A stretch of 64,000 bases of DNA from Subdoligranulum variabile (GCF_025152575.1 NZ_CP102293.1:186001-250000); one strand, 5' to 3'. Positions 15,594-25,214 are shown, counted from the stretch's first letter. A program made the numbers and translations. Notes: generated by a model from the sequence alone, not told the origin.

Positions 15594-16841
15594 CTACCTG
15601 TCGTCGGCGGCCACCATCAGCCCCGCGTATTGTTCTTTGAAGCGCAGAATTCTGGCCACGCTCTCGTCCAGGCACTCTTCCGGGATGCGCCCCTCCTGTA
15701 CAGCACCGAGAACGGCGTCAAAGGCTTCTTCCAGCCCCGCCGGCATAAGCAACAGATCATTGCCCGCAAGAAAAGCCTCGATTGCCGCTTCTCCGGGGCT
15801 GTACTGCTCTGTAACCGCTCCCATCGCCAGCGAGTCAGTGATCACCAGCACATCTTCCCCTGCCAGCAATTCTTCCCGGAGAAGTTCCGTCACCACCGAA
15901 TGAGAAAGCGATGCCGGAGCCTCCCCCGTTCCCAGCGCCGGGGCAGCAATATGCCCCACCATCACCGCACGAGGGCCTGTTTGGCTCTCGTCTTTCCCCT
16001 GCACAAAGGGAAGAAATTCGCATGACAACATCTCCACTTTGGCCTTCTCCGTATGCGCCAGCCCGCTGTGGCTGTCCTCGGCCGTATCACCATGTCCCGG
16101 GAAATGTTTGAAGGTAGGCAGGATGCCTTCCGACTGCAGCCCCTGTGCCATGGCCCGGGCCATCTGTGCAGCCGTTCCGGCATCCCGGGAAAAAGCACGC
16201 TTTCCGATGACGGCATTCTCCGGATTGGTCCAGACATCCGCCACCGGCGCAAAATCCATGTTGAAGCCGTACCTTTTGAGATACCCTCCGATGGTTTGCC
16301 CCATCTGCAGCGCCGCAGCGGCATTTCCGGAAGCACCTACGGCGAAAGCACTTTCATACTGCGGCAGCGCAAAGGCCGGATTGTTGGCAAGGCGTGCCAC
16401 ACTGCCGCCTTCCTCATCCACGGAAATCAGCAACGGGATGGCACTGGCCGCCTGCAAAGCCTCATTGAACGCAAGGATCTGCTGTGGAGCCTCGATATTT
16501 TTGCCGAACTGACAGATTCCCCCCACCGGATATGCTTCCAGCGCATGGCACATTTCTTCGGTCATGGACTGTACGCCATCCGCTTTGTCATCATCGATTT
16601 CTTCCTGCGTCAGGCTGAGATCCAGGGCGTCGGGACACACCATGAACAATTGCCCCACTTTCTGTCGCAGCGTCATCTGCTGAAGCAGCTCTTCCACCGT
16701 GGAAGGTACCGTCGGCACTTCAGCGACCGTCTGTTGGGACGTAGATGCCGCGGAAGACTGCGCTGGTTCCGCCGCACAGGCACACAGCAGTCCCAAAAGC
16801 GCAAGCAGTGCGGCGCCGCACCGCAACCCTTCTTTGCGCAT
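15594..16841 (-). CDS. nagZ: GH3 beta-N-acetylhexosaminidase-like lipoprotein
   Basis: A 415-aa protein from the ATG at 16841. It starts with a lipoprotein signal (lipobox near LLCAC) and a Ser/Ala linker. The mature part is a GH3 TIM barrel with LLISVDEEGGSVARL, FAPVADVWTNPENAVIG, the diagnostic KHFPGHGDTAEDSHSGL loop that carries the catalytic His/Asp dyad of NagZ enzymes, and VLVITDSLAMGAV with the Asp nucleophile. It probably removes GlcNAc from peptidoglycan fragments outside the cell. Unlike cytosolic Gram-negative NagZ it is exported. Same operon as the GT4 gene. Confidence 0.9.
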   Translation of the reverse strand: MRKEGLRCGAALLALLGLLCACAAEPAQSSAASTSQQTVAEVPTVPSTVEELLQQMTLRQKVGQLFMVCPDALDLSLTQEEIDDDKADGVQSMTEEMCHALEAYPVGGICQFGKNIEAPQQILAFNEALQAASAIPLLISVDEEGGSVARLANNPAFALPQYESAFAVGASGNAAAALQMGQTIGGYLKRYGFNMDFAPVADVWTNPENAVIGKRAFSRDAGTAAQMARAMAQGLQSEGILPTFKHFPGHGDTAEDSHSGLAHTEKAKVEMLSCEFLPFVQGKDESQTGPRAVMVGHIAAPALGTGEAPASLSHSVVTELLREELLAGEDVLVITDSLAMGAVTEQYSPGEAAIEAFLAGNDLLLMPAGLEEAFDAVLGAVQEGRIPEECLDESVARILRFKEQYAGLMVAADDR

Positions 16842-16908
16842 CACAACGCCCCCTTTGGTTTGTATTATAGCATGGGCGGTACGGCAGGGCAAGCATCCCC
16901 AAACAGAC

Positions 16909-16942
16909 AACGCCTTCGCGCCATTTCAGGCGCGAAGGCGTT
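16909..16942 (-). terminator. Hairpin terminator after the DUF4340 gene
   Basis: AACGCCTTCGCGCC (16909-16922) pairs with GGCGCGAAGGCGTT (16929-16942). The T tract is weak, so efficiency is uncertain. Confidence 0.6.
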
Positions 16943-16946
16943 GGTT

Positions 16947-17963
16947 CTATTCTTCTGCCACGTCGGCGTAGTCGTCTTTGCCGCCCACCGGGTGTTCTGC
17001 CACAATGGTATCTTCCTCTTCCGCCGATTCGGCGGTTGCCTGCGCATCGTAGAGACTCTCCTTGGTCACGGCGAACGCGGCCTTGTAGTCGGCGCTGACC
17101 TCATAGACCACCGTCGGCGCATCGCTGGATGCCAGATAACATACCGTGTCATCTCCTTCTTTCAGGCTGCCCAGGCGAACTGTCAGGCTGGTGCCATCCG
17201 TAAAGGTCACCGTTGCCGTCACGTCCGGTGCATCCAGACCATAGACACTATCCTCCTGAGGTGAGGTGATCGTCCAGTCCGTTTTAACACCGCACACCGT
17301 GTTGGCCATCTTTTTGACGGCATCCTGGTCCAGAGCATAGTCCGGATCATCGGCCAGCGTCCAGGTTCCCTCTGTCTGGATGAATCGGAGGTCGGCCACC
17401 TGCATGGAGGTCACGTCATCGATGGTCTTATCGGTAAGCGTCTGCGACTTATACAGATCCCGCGGATCTTTGCAAAGTCCCGCCAGGTCACTCTGCGGCA
17501 CCGTATAGGCTGTCCCGTTCTCGTCATACACATAGTAGATGTCCGCCACATCATTGGCCCGGTCTACCGTCAGCGTGCGGGTTGATTCCCCGCTGCTGAT
17601 GCCAAACACCATCAGCGGCGTATCGCTGCGCTCCGGTATCTCCGCCAGTTCCTCCGGCTGAAGCTGCCGTGTTGCCGTCAGCCCGGCAAACTTTTCAATG
17701 AGGGAACCCGTGACTTCCTGATCCAGCGGCAGCGTGGGGTCGGAATCCAGCATCCAGTCTCCGCTGCTGCCCTTGAGCAACGTTGCCTCCACATTTTCAC
17801 CGCTGTAAGATACCTGGTCTATAACATCGGCGGAGAAATTGCACAGTGCAATCCCCTCCTGCTGGTCCCCGGACTGCGAAAATTCCAGCACCGCCAGCAA
17901 CACAGCCAGCACCAGTACCCCCGCCGCCAACAACAGCAGCGGCATGATTTTTTTGCGATTCAC
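16947..17963 (-). CDS. DUF4340 domain protein of a Gld-like ABC system
   Basis: A 338-aa protein starting at GTG 17963, 8 nt after AAAAAGGAG. One N-terminal transmembrane segment (LLLLAAGVLVLAVLLAVLEF) is followed by an extracytoplasmic domain of beta-rich repeats, which contain paired halves of the type W.L.DP..PLD...V..... seen in DUF4340. The last 25 residues are acidic. It is the fourth gene of the operon ATPase-permease-GldG-DUF4340, a standard arrangement in which it acts as accessory subunit. The transported substrate is not known. Confidence 0.85.
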   Translation of the reverse strand: MNRKKIMPLLLLAAGVLVLAVLLAVLEFSQSGDQQEGIALCNFSADVIDQVSYSGENVEATLLKGSSGDWMLDSDPTLPLDQEVTGSLIEKFAGLTATRQLQPEELAEIPERSDTPLMVFGISSGESTRTLTVDRANDVADIYYVYDENGTAYTVPQSDLAGLCKDPRDLYKSQTLTDKTIDDVTSMQVADLRFIQTEGTWTLADDPDYALDQDAVKKMANTVCGVKTDWTITSPQEDSVYGLDAPDVTATVTFTDGTSLTVRLGSLKEGDDTVCYLASSDAPTVVYEVSADYKAAFAVTKESLYDAQATAESAEEEDTIVAEHPVGGKDDYADVAEE

Positions 17964-17978
17964 AGATGGCTCTCCTTT

Positions 17979-19403
17979 TTATCGGCGGCGACGGATCAAA
18001 CAGATCACAACGCCTGCAATCAGACAGACGATCGGCAGCACAAAGATGAACAACAGTCCCAGGCCGATCATAGCCCCGTTGGGCACCGTGAGGCTCTCCG
18101 CGCTCAAGCTCTTGCTGCTGATCACTGCCGTCGTCTGTTCGACGTTGAACCAGTTCGCAAGACTCCCCAGCATCTGTGCATTGCCGCCGGAAACACTCTG
18201 GTTGGTGGCGGACAGCAACGCATTGGGACAGTTGATCCAGACCACCCGCGCCCCCGTGGAGGTGTTCTCGGCAGCGACCGCCACCGCAAAGCTGCCCTCC
18301 GGGTCTTCCTCGGATTTTTCTACCGTTTCGGCATTGGTATAGTCCAGCAGAGAATAGGCCTGATCGCTGGTGGAAAGCAGCGTGGTCAGCACATACTCAC
18401 TGTCGTCGCTCTGCACAATTCCCTGTGCGATGGGCATATACACCCGCATACCGCTGGTCATGCCGGCCAGCATCTCACAGCTGCTGATGCTGGGCATCAG
18501 GTAAGTCTGAGGGTATCCGTAGGGATAGTTGTCCGCATCGGTCTCCACCAGAAGTCCTTCCTGACGGGTCATTCCGCAGGCCGCCAGCACAGTGTCCAGG
18601 TGGGACGTACTGATGGTAAAATCGGTGACCACCAGCAGTTTACCGCCGCCCTCCACGTAGGCTGACAGCATGACGGCCTCGTCTTCCGTCACATCCGCCA
18701 GCGGGGCATTGATGATCAGTTCGTCAGCATCTGCCGGGATGGAACCCGCCGTAGTCAGATTGAGTTCTTCCACCGCCACACCGGCATTGTCCAGCGTTTC
18801 GGTAAAATCACTCTCCAAAGACGTTTCTCCGTGACCGGTCAGTTCATACATCCGGTAACTTGTGGTGCGGATGACCCTGGCAATGCCGGCTGTCAGGCAG
18901 TTCTCTGCATCGAAACTGTACTGATAGGTGCCTGAATTGTAGTAAGCATCCAGGTCCATGGGATACATGTCATTATAGCTGACCACATCATAGTTGTCCG
19001 CTGTGGTCAGAACCACGCAGCCGGTGGAAGCCCCGTCATACTTTTTCGCAAAAGTCGGGTACAGCACCGGATCCCGCTGTTCCCAGCTGAAATGGCTGCT
19101 TTCGTCGGCATATCGATCCAGCAGCCGGGTAATGTTGCTGTCCTCCTGCCCCGATACGGCCAGATAGTAGGCTTTCACATCGGTTTGGAGTTCATGGAGC
19201 AGGTTGGTACTTGTCTCACTGAGGGTGAACAGTGCGCTGGTGGAAATATCATACTCGGTATATTTGCTGGGCAGTGCCCGCACCACCAGGTTGAGCAGGA
19301 TCAGAGCCACCAGCAGCACCGCCGCCAGCACCGAGGCATACACACCGTTGCGGAATGTTTTTTTGCTGCCATGCAGGTTTTTCCAGTTAATTTTCAGATT
19401 CAT
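17979..19403 (-). CDS. GldG-like ABC transporter auxiliary protein
   Basis: A 474-aa protein from the ATG at 19403 (GAGGAGGTGCCGCAG before it). A transmembrane helix at residues 18-42 is followed by YDISTSALFTLSETS, the start of the ABC_transp_aux (GldG/IFT52-like) domain. LIINAPLADVTEDEAVMLSAYVEGGGKLLVV is the expected Rossmann-like core. A second helix near the end (GLLFIFVLPIVCLIAGVVIC) is followed by RRRR, so both ends anchor the protein in the membrane. Works with the permease and ATPase upstream. In Bacteroidetes the family is named for gliding; here a role in export or envelope work is inferred. Confidence 0.85.
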   Translation of the reverse strand: MNLKINWKNLHGSKKTFRNGVYASVLAAVLLVALILLNLVVRALPSKYTEYDISTSALFTLSETSTNLLHELQTDVKAYYLAVSGQEDSNITRLLDRYADESSHFSWEQRDPVLYPTFAKKYDGASTGCVVLTTADNYDVVSYNDMYPMDLDAYYNSGTYQYSFDAENCLTAGIARVIRTTSYRMYELTGHGETSLESDFTETLDNAGVAVEELNLTTAGSIPADADELIINAPLADVTEDEAVMLSAYVEGGGKLLVVTDFTISTSHLDTVLAACGMTRQEGLLVETDADNYPYGYPQTYLMPSISSCEMLAGMTSGMRVYMPIAQGIVQSDDSEYVLTTLLSTSDQAYSLLDYTNAETVEKSEEDPEGSFAVAVAAENTSTGARVVWINCPNALLSATNQSVSGGNAQMLGSLANWFNVEQTTAVISSKSLSAESLTVPNGAMIGLGLLFIFVLPIVCLIAGVVICLIRRRR

Positions 19404-19416
19404 CTGCGGCACCTCC

Positions 19417-20280
19417 TCAATTCCAGCGGCGGCGCTCAAGGGCCTGCCCCGTGAGGAACAGGAACAGCGCGATGACCGAGAGATAGTAGATAATGGCCGA
19501 GACGCTGAACATACCTCCCACCACACCGTTGAAAGGTTCAAATAAGGCCATTGCCGAAAGGACACTGTCAAAGGCAGCCAGCAGCCAGGTGGGGCGTGCC
19601 ACAAACAGTACCGCCAGAGCCACACCGCCGACACAGAACACCGCACAGCTGGTGGTGAGGCTCTTGCAGACGACACCTACCAGCACCGAGGCAATCAGCA
19701 GCACCACCAGGAAAACGATGAGTGCCAGCAGGTTGCCGCTGGTGAACATAGTCTGGATGCCGTTCATCAGATAGGCTACAATCAGCACGCCGAAGGTGGC
19801 CAGGTAGGCGATGATCTGATTTTCGGTCAAGGCCGAGATCCAGGTGCCGATAGACAGGCAGGCCGCCCCCAGCAGCAGATATGCCAGCAAGGCGCTGTAG
19901 GCGGAAGCCAGCGACACATTGCCGAAGGCCAAAAGGATCAGCGGCATGAAGACTGCCACCACCATGGGCGCAGCAAACACCGCAAACTCCGCCAGGAATT
20001 TGCCCAGTACGATGGCCGGGATACTGACAGGGCTTGTCAGCAGCAGCTGATCCGTCTTGTTGCGCCGTTCCTCGGCAAAGCTGCGCATACTGATGGCCGG
20101 TAGCAGGAAAAGCAGGATCATCGTAGTGGTATACAGCACCGACGCAAAATCCGAGGACGCATACATCAGATTGCGGTTGGTAAAATAGAGGCCCAGGAAA
20201 AACAGACTGACTGCAGCCGTTACATAGCCGATCATGCCGGTAAAATAGGCACGGGTCTCTCGCTTGAAAATTGCCGCCAT
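19417..20280 (-). CDS. ABC-2 type permease (GldF-like)
   Basis: A 287-aa protein with six predicted membrane helices. The start MAAIFKRETRAYF and the segment SMRSFAEERRNKTDQLLLTSPVSIPAIVLGKFLA are typical of ABC-2 permeases of the GldF/NosY type. It lies 1 nt downstream of the ATPase stop and 13 nt upstream of the GldG-like gene. It should form the membrane channel of the exporter. Confidence 0.9.
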   Translation of the reverse strand: MAAIFKRETRAYFTGMIGYVTAAVSLFFLGLYFTNRNLMYASSDFASVLYTTTMILLFLLPAISMRSFAEERRNKTDQLLLTSPVSIPAIVLGKFLAEFAVFAAPMVVAVFMPLILLAFGNVSLASAYSALLAYLLLGAACLSIGTWISALTENQIIAYLATFGVLIVAYLMNGIQTMFTSGNLLALIVFLVVLLIASVLVGVVCKSLTTSCAVFCVGGVALAVLFVARPTWLLAAFDSVLSAMALFEPFNGVVGGMFSVSAIIYYLSVIALFLFLTGQALERRRWN

Positions 20281-20281
20281 A

Positions 20282-21235
20282 TTATGCCTCCTCCTTTTCT
20301 TCGGGATGCTCCGTCAGCTGCAGGAACACATCTTCCAGGCTCATGCTTTCGGCGCTCAGGGTCAGCACCGGACAGTTTGCCTTGGCCAGTGCCAGCGACA
20401 GCGCCCCCCGCAGATCGGTTCCCGCCTCGCTGACAGCGGTAAAGCTGACCTCGCCGCCTTTTTCCGCCGTGACCCGCAGATCGCTGAGTCCGGGCACCTT
20501 GGCCGCCGCTGCCAGCACCGCCTCCCGGCCGCCCTGGGCCGTAGCCGAAATGGTCCCCTTGGCCGCCAGTTTGCCGGCCAGTTCCTCCGGGGTCCCCTGG
20601 GCAATCAGTTTGCCCTTGGCGATGATCAGTACCCGGTCGCAGACTGTCTGCACTTCGCTGAGAATGTGGCTGGACAGGATCACGGTGTGGGTCTTGCCGA
20701 GATCATGGATCAACGAACGGATCTCGATCATCTGGGCAGGATCCAGCCCCACTGTTGGCTCATCCAGGATGATGACCTTGGGGGAGCCCAGCAGCGCCGC
20801 GGCGATTCCCACACGCTGGCGATACCCTTTGGAAAGATTGCGGATCAGACGGGGCTCCATTCCCTGCAGGCCGGCGCGGGCACATACCTTTTCCACCGCG
20901 GTCCGGCGCTCAGCTTTCTTGCGCACCCCCTTGAGTTCCGCCACAAACAAAAGATACTCCGTCACCGTCATATCCTGGTACAGCGGCGGCTGTTCCGGGA
21001 GATACCCGATACAGGCCTTGGCGGCAGCCGGTTCCTCCACAATATCGTGCCCGTCGATCTTCACCGTACCGTCCGTGGCAGACAGATACCCTGTAAGAAT
21101 ATTCATCGTGGTGGATTTACCCGCACCATTCGGGCCCAGCAAACCGTAGATGCAGCCATCCTCCACAGTAAAGCTGATGTCATCCACGGCGGTATGTTTT
21201 CCGTAACGCTTTGTCAGATGAGTCACTTCGATCAA
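20282..21235 (-). CDS. ABC transporter ATP-binding protein (GldA-like)
   Basis: A 317-aa ATPase whose start is TTG at 21235, 8 nt after AGGGGGAG. It has Walker A GPNGAGKST, a Q-loop in GYLPEQPPLY, the signature LSKGYRQR, Walker B VIILDEPTVGLDP and the H-loop ILSSHIL. The C-terminal 90 residues are the accessory domain found in CcmA/GldA drug-export type ATPases. It powers the permease encoded next. First gene of the four-gene operon, with its own promoter at 21301-21329. Confidence 0.93.
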   Translation of the reverse strand: MIEVTHLTKRYGKHTAVDDISFTVEDGCIYGLLGPNGAGKSTTMNILTGYLSATDGTVKIDGHDIVEEPAAAKACIGYLPEQPPLYQDMTVTEYLLFVAELKGVRKKAERRTAVEKVCARAGLQGMEPRLIRNLSKGYRQRVGIAAALLGSPKVIILDEPTVGLDPAQMIEIRSLIHDLGKTHTVILSSHILSEVQTVCDRVLIIAKGKLIAQGTPEELAGKLAAKGTISATAQGGREAVLAAAAKVPGLSDLRVTAEKGGEVSFTAVSEAGTDLRGALSLALAKANCPVLTLSAESMSLEDVFLQLTEHPEEKEEA

Positions 21236-21300
21236 AGTGTGTTCTCCCCCTTTTGTAGGAATCCATGTACACCGACACCGCAGCCGTACATGCAGGGTTG

Positions 21301-21329
21301 ATTATAACGCCAAATTGTGAAAATTGTAA
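21301..21329 (-). promoter_or_regulatory. Promoter of the Gld-like ABC operon
   Basis: On the minus strand, TTACAA (21324-21329), 17 nt, TATAAT (21301-21306). Confidence 0.65.
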
Positions 21330-21356
21330 GTCAGTCCGTTTACAGAGCGGAACCGA

Positions 21357-21385
21357 TTGTGTGTCCCCGGCAGATATGATATAGT
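21357..21385 (+). promoter_or_regulatory. Acetyltransferase promoter
   Basis: TTGTGT (21357-21362), 17 nt, TATAGT (21380-21385), 50 nt before the start codon. Confidence 0.6.
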
Positions 21386-21434
21386 AAAATCACTGAAAAT
21401 AGCGGTACATTTTGCCGCAGCGGGAGGTCGTATC

Positions 21435-22019
21435 ATGACAGAACGTGAAAAGATGCTTGCCGGACAGCTGTATGACTGCGGAGATCCGGAATTGCTGGCA
21501 CAATGGCACCGGGCCAAGGACCTCATCCGGGACTACAACCAGCTGGACTCCGCCGATGCCGCAGAAAAGGACCGCATCCTGACCGAGTTGCTGGGTGGAC
21601 GGGGCGCCAATCTGTGGGTCACAGCCCCTTTTTATGTGGACTACGGAAACAATATTTATTTTGGGAACAACTGCGAAGTCAATATGAACTGCACCTTTCT
21701 GGATGATAACCGCATCGTGATCGGCGACAATGCCTTGATTGCCCCCAATGTGCAGATTTATACGGCATTCCATCCCACCAACGCGGTCGACCGGTTCGGC
21801 CCGTTGAGGGAGGACGGCTCTTTTTCCTTTTGCAAGACCCGGACCGCGCCGGTCATCATCGGCAACAGCGTCTGGATCGGTGGCGGCGCCATTCTGCTGC
21901 CGGGGGTACATATCGGCGACAACGTAGTCATCGGTGCCGGCAGTGTCGTCACCCATGACATTCCCTCCGACAGTATCGCGTTCGGCAATCCCTGCCGTGT
22001 GGTGCGCAAGAATGGCTGA
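21435..22019 (+). CDS. Maltose O-acetyltransferase-like hexapeptide acetyltransferase
   Basis: A 194-aa protein from the ATG at 21435, preceded by CGGGAGG. The N-terminal helix MTEREKMLAGQLYDCGDPEL is the Mac domain. It is followed by a left-handed beta helix with hexapeptide turns (IYFGNNCEVNMNCTFLDDNR, VIGDNALIAPNVQIYTAFHP, IIGNSVWIGGGAILLPGVHIGDNVVIGAGSVV). The His in TAFHP is the usual catalytic base. The family moves acetyl from acetyl-CoA to sugars such as maltose or galactosides; the natural acceptor is uncertain. Monocistronic. Confidence 0.92.
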   Translation: MTEREKMLAGQLYDCGDPELLAQWHRAKDLIRDYNQLDSADAAEKDRILTELLGGRGANLWVTAPFYVDYGNNIYFGNNCEVNMNCTFLDDNRIVIGDNALIAPNVQIYTAFHPTNAVDRFGPLREDGSFSFCKTRTAPVIIGNSVWIGGGAILLPGVHIGDNVVIGAGSVVTHDIPSDSIAFGNPCRVVRKNG

Positions 22020-22031
22020 TTTTGCAGTGCA

Positions 22032-22066
22032 GCAAAGCCCGGAGCAAGTTGCTCCGGGCTTTGTTT
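22032..22066. terminator. Bidirectional terminator between acetyltransferase and asnB
   Basis: AAAGCCCGGAGCA (22034-22046) pairs with TGCTCCGGGCTTT (22050-22062), with T's or A's on both flanks. Confidence 0.8.
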
Positions 22067-23912
22067 ATACCAGTTCCACCTGGTAGGTCTGTAACCAGTA
22101 GTTGAGCTGCAGAAACCATGCGATGGTCTGCGGAGTCGTCATGAGCTGTCCGTACCACGGCACCGGATTGTCGGCACCGGAGGCCAGCAGTTTTTCCAGC
22201 GCTTCGGCCCGTATGATCCGTAGCAGCGGCGCCGCCGGATCTTCCAATACTTTTGTAAGCTCGGCGGACACCGCCGCCAGATACCCGGGATTCCAGGTCT
22301 TGGGATAGGGACTCTTTTTGCGCCAGAGCACCTCCGGCGGCAAAACACCGGTCATCGCTTCCCGCAGCAATCCTTTTTCCTTTCCCTGATAATCCTTGAA
22401 TTCCCACGGTACCGAGTAGAGGTATTCCGCAATGCGGTAATCACAGAACGGCACGCGCACCTCCAGGCCGCTGTACATACTCATGCGGTCCTTGCGGTCC
22501 AGAAGCGTCTGCATGAACCAGTGGAAGTTCAGGCTCATCATCTGCCGCATCCGCTGTTCCAGCGGCGAGAGCCCGGGGCGCACCGATGTCTCGGCCAGCG
22601 TTTTCTGGTATTGGGCATCCACAAATCCTTCGGGATCGATCCCGTCCAGCACGCCAGGTTTGAGGAAACTGGCGCGGTAGGCGGTGGACTGCGCCCAGGG
22701 GAAGCCATATTTTTCCCGTATGGTGGGATCCCTGTACCACGGATACCCGCCAAAAATTTCGTCAGCACATTCACCGGAAAGGGCCACTGTGGCGTGAGGC
22801 TTGATGTACCGGCAGAACGCCAGCAGAGAGGCATCCACATCCGCCATCCCCGGCAGATCCCGCGCCTCCACCGCCGCATACAATGCCGGGACCAGTTCCG
22901 GCGTATCCAGCGTGATCCAGTGATGTTCAGCATGGAGGAAGTCGTTCATCATCCGGATAAAAGGCGCATCCGGCCCGGGCTGAAACTTGGTCTCGTGGAA
23001 ATAGCGTTTGTTATCTTTATAGCCCACCGAGAAGGTGTGCAGCGTCTTGCCCTGTGCCGTAAACTGTGCATCCGCCACAGCAGAAATCAGGCTTGAATCC
23101 AACCCGCCCGAAAGGAAGGTTGCCACCGGCACATCCGATACCAGCTGCCGCTGGATGGCATCCATGAGGAGATCCCGCACTTTGTGTGCCGTTGCGGTAA
23201 AATCATCCGGATGCTCATGGTCCACCAACTGCCAGTAACGATGCAGCAAAAGGTGGCCGCTGTCTGCCTCATAGATTCCGTACTGTCCCGGCAACAGTTC
23301 ATGCACATTCTGGAACACCCCGCTGCCCGGTATACGACCCGGCCCCAGCAGCAGCACTTCCGCCAGCCCATTGGCATCCACGCGCGGCGGGACCGCCGGG
23401 TGCGCCAGTACCGTCTTGATCTCGCTGCCGAAGATCAGGCTGTCCCGGGTCTTGGCATAAAACAGAGGCTTGACCCCACACCGGTCCCTCGCCAGAAACA
23501 GCTTGCCCCCATGGGCCTCCCACACCGCAAAGGCAAAAATGCCGTTAAAGCGATCCACACAGGACGCTCCCCATTCGGCATAAGCATGCAGCAGCACCTC
23601 GGTGTCGGAATGACCGATAAAACGGTGTCCCCGGTTTTCCAGGGCCGCCCGCAGTTCCGGCGTATTGTAAAGCTCGCCGTTATACACAAGGGTATAGCTT
23701 TCTCCCTGCCAGTCCAGCTGCATGGGCTGACAGCCATTTTCCAAGTCCACCACTGCCAGCCGTGCATGGATCAATGCCGCCCGTCCGCTGATGTACATGC
23801 CCCGCTGGTCCGGTCCCCGGCGTGCCATCGTGCGCTGCATGGCGCAATAGGCGGCATAGTTGCCCTGAATGGCGCGCGGGTTGCGCCCGATCTGCCCCGC
23901 TATTCCGCACAT
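22065..23912 (-). CDS. asnB: Asparagine synthase (glutamine-hydrolysing)
   Basis: A 615-aa class II amidotransferase starting ATG-Cys, so Cys2 is the glutaminase nucleophile (MCGIAGQIGRN). The N-terminal domain also shows RRGPDQRG and YNGELYNTPELR. The synthetase domain has the PP-loop pyrophosphatase signature FLSGGLDSSLISA and the SGECADEIFGGYPWY segment. It makes asparagine from aspartate, glutamine and ATP. The length fits the large AsnB family. AAAGGGGAC precedes the start. Single gene, ending in a shared terminator; some relatives act on peptidoglycan precursors instead, so the substrate is the likely rather than proven one. Confidence 0.93.
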   Translation of the reverse strand: MCGIAGQIGRNPRAIQGNYAAYCAMQRTMARRGPDQRGMYISGRAALIHARLAVVDLENGCQPMQLDWQGESYTLVYNGELYNTPELRAALENRGHRFIGHSDTEVLLHAYAEWGASCVDRFNGIFAFAVWEAHGGKLFLARDRCGVKPLFYAKTRDSLIFGSEIKTVLAHPAVPPRVDANGLAEVLLLGPGRIPGSGVFQNVHELLPGQYGIYEADSGHLLLHRYWQLVDHEHPDDFTATAHKVRDLLMDAIQRQLVSDVPVATFLSGGLDSSLISAVADAQFTAQGKTLHTFSVGYKDNKRYFHETKFQPGPDAPFIRMMNDFLHAEHHWITLDTPELVPALYAAVEARDLPGMADVDASLLAFCRYIKPHATVALSGECADEIFGGYPWYRDPTIREKYGFPWAQSTAYRASFLKPGVLDGIDPEGFVDAQYQKTLAETSVRPGLSPLEQRMRQMMSLNFHWFMQTLLDRKDRMSMYSGLEVRVPFCDYRIAEYLYSVPWEFKDYQGKEKGLLREAMTGVLPPEVLWRKKSPYPKTWNPGYLAAVSAELTKVLEDPAAPLLRIIRAEALEKLLASGADNPVPWYGQLMTTPQTIAWFLQLNYWLQTYQVELV

Positions 23913-23982
23913 AAAAAAGTCCCCTTTCTGCCATTGTTCCTAACAGGAATATGCAGAAAGAGGATATTTTTAGAACGAAAAC

Positions 23983-25179
23983 TCAGCGCACGGCTGCAAT
24001 CGCATCGGCAATCCGATGCGCCACGGCATCTTTGCTTTGCAGCGGCAGCGACTCGCTTCCCTGCTCCGTAATGAGCGTCACCACATTGGTGTCCACGCCG
24101 AATCCGGCACCGGGCACTTTCAGATTATTCGCCACGATCATATCCATATGCTTTTTGTGCAGCTTTGCCGTGGAGTTTTCGATCAGATCCCGCGTTTCCA
24201 TGGAGAAACCGCAGACAAACAGCTTTTCGGGTTTATGGTCACCCACCCAGGCCAGAATGTCCTGGGTGCGCTCCAACGCCAGGGTCATCTCCCCGTCCTG
24301 CTTTTTGACCTTATCTTCCGCCACCGTCGCAGGGCGATAATCTGCCACGGCGGCCGCCATCACCAGCGCATCGGCATCCATCGCATGCTGCCGCACCGCA
24401 TCAAACAGATCCTCTGCGGTTGTATAGGGCACCATCTTGACAAAAGGCACCGGCGGCAGCGTACAGCCTGTGGAAGACAGCAGCGTCACGTCGGCGCCGC
24501 GCAGCATGCAGGCCCGTGCCACGGCATAGCCCATCTTGCCGGTGGAATGGTTGGTCAGGTACCGCACCGGATCCATCGGTTCCTGGGTGGCACCGGCCGA
24601 TACCACGATTTTCTTGCCGCGCAGATCCTTCTCACAGGCCAGTTCCCGCAGCACATAGTCCACCAGGACCCCCTCTTCAGGCAGCCGTCCCGATCCCACG
24701 TCTCCGCAGGCCAGCAGGCCGGATCCCGACGGAATCACCGTAAAACCATAATGCTCCAGCGTTTTCAGATTATCCTGGGTGATGGGGTTTTCCAGCATAT
24801 GGGTATTCATGGCCGGCGCCACCAACTTGGGACAGGTTGCGGCCAGCGTCACGGTGGTGAGCATGTCATCGGCCAGACCGTGGGCCATCTTGGCGATGAC
24901 GTTGGCCGTGGCCGGCGCAATGAGCATAAGATCTGCCGCGTTGGCCAGGGATACATGGGCCACATCGTACTGGAAATTGCGGTCAAATGTATCCACAATA
25001 CAGCGGCGGTTTGTCAGCGTTTCAAACACCAGCGGCGCAATAAATTCGGTGGCGTGCTTGGTCATCAGCACATGCACATTGGCTCCCATCTTGACCAGCG
25101 CGTGGGCCACATTGGGCATTTTATACGCAGCGATTCCCCCGGTGATGCCGAGAACAATCGTCTTTCCTTTGAGCTGCAT
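23983..25179 (-). CDS. coaBC: Bifunctional phosphopantothenoylcysteine decarboxylase / phosphopantothenate-cysteine ligase
   Basis: A 398-aa fusion. The CoaC half (to about 190) has GKTIVLGITGGIAAYKMPN and the FMN/substrate region PAMNTHMLENP. The CoaB half starts with GKKIVVSAGATQEPMDPVRYLTNHSTGKMGYA and has KVKK and FSMET segments. Together they turn phosphopantothenate into phosphopantetheine. An in-frame GTG at 25188 is an alternative start. It is divergent from coaX, the first enzyme of the same CoA pathway. Confidence 0.95.
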   Translation of the reverse strand: MQLKGKTIVLGITGGIAAYKMPNVAHALVKMGANVHVLMTKHATEFIAPLVFETLTNRRCIVDTFDRNFQYDVAHVSLANAADLMLIAPATANVIAKMAHGLADDMLTTVTLAATCPKLVAPAMNTHMLENPITQDNLKTLEHYGFTVIPSGSGLLACGDVGSGRLPEEGVLVDYVLRELACEKDLRGKKIVVSAGATQEPMDPVRYLTNHSTGKMGYAVARACMLRGADVTLLSSTGCTLPPVPFVKMVPYTTAEDLFDAVRQHAMDADALVMAAAVADYRPATVAEDKVKKQDGEMTLALERTQDILAWVGDHKPEKLFVCGFSMETRDLIENSTAKLHKKHMDMIVANNLKVPGAGFGVDTNVVTLITEQGSESLPLQSKDAVAHRIADAIAAVR

Positions 25180-25214
25180 AGGGTTCACGGTCCTTTCCCT
25201 GTTTGGATAGGTTT

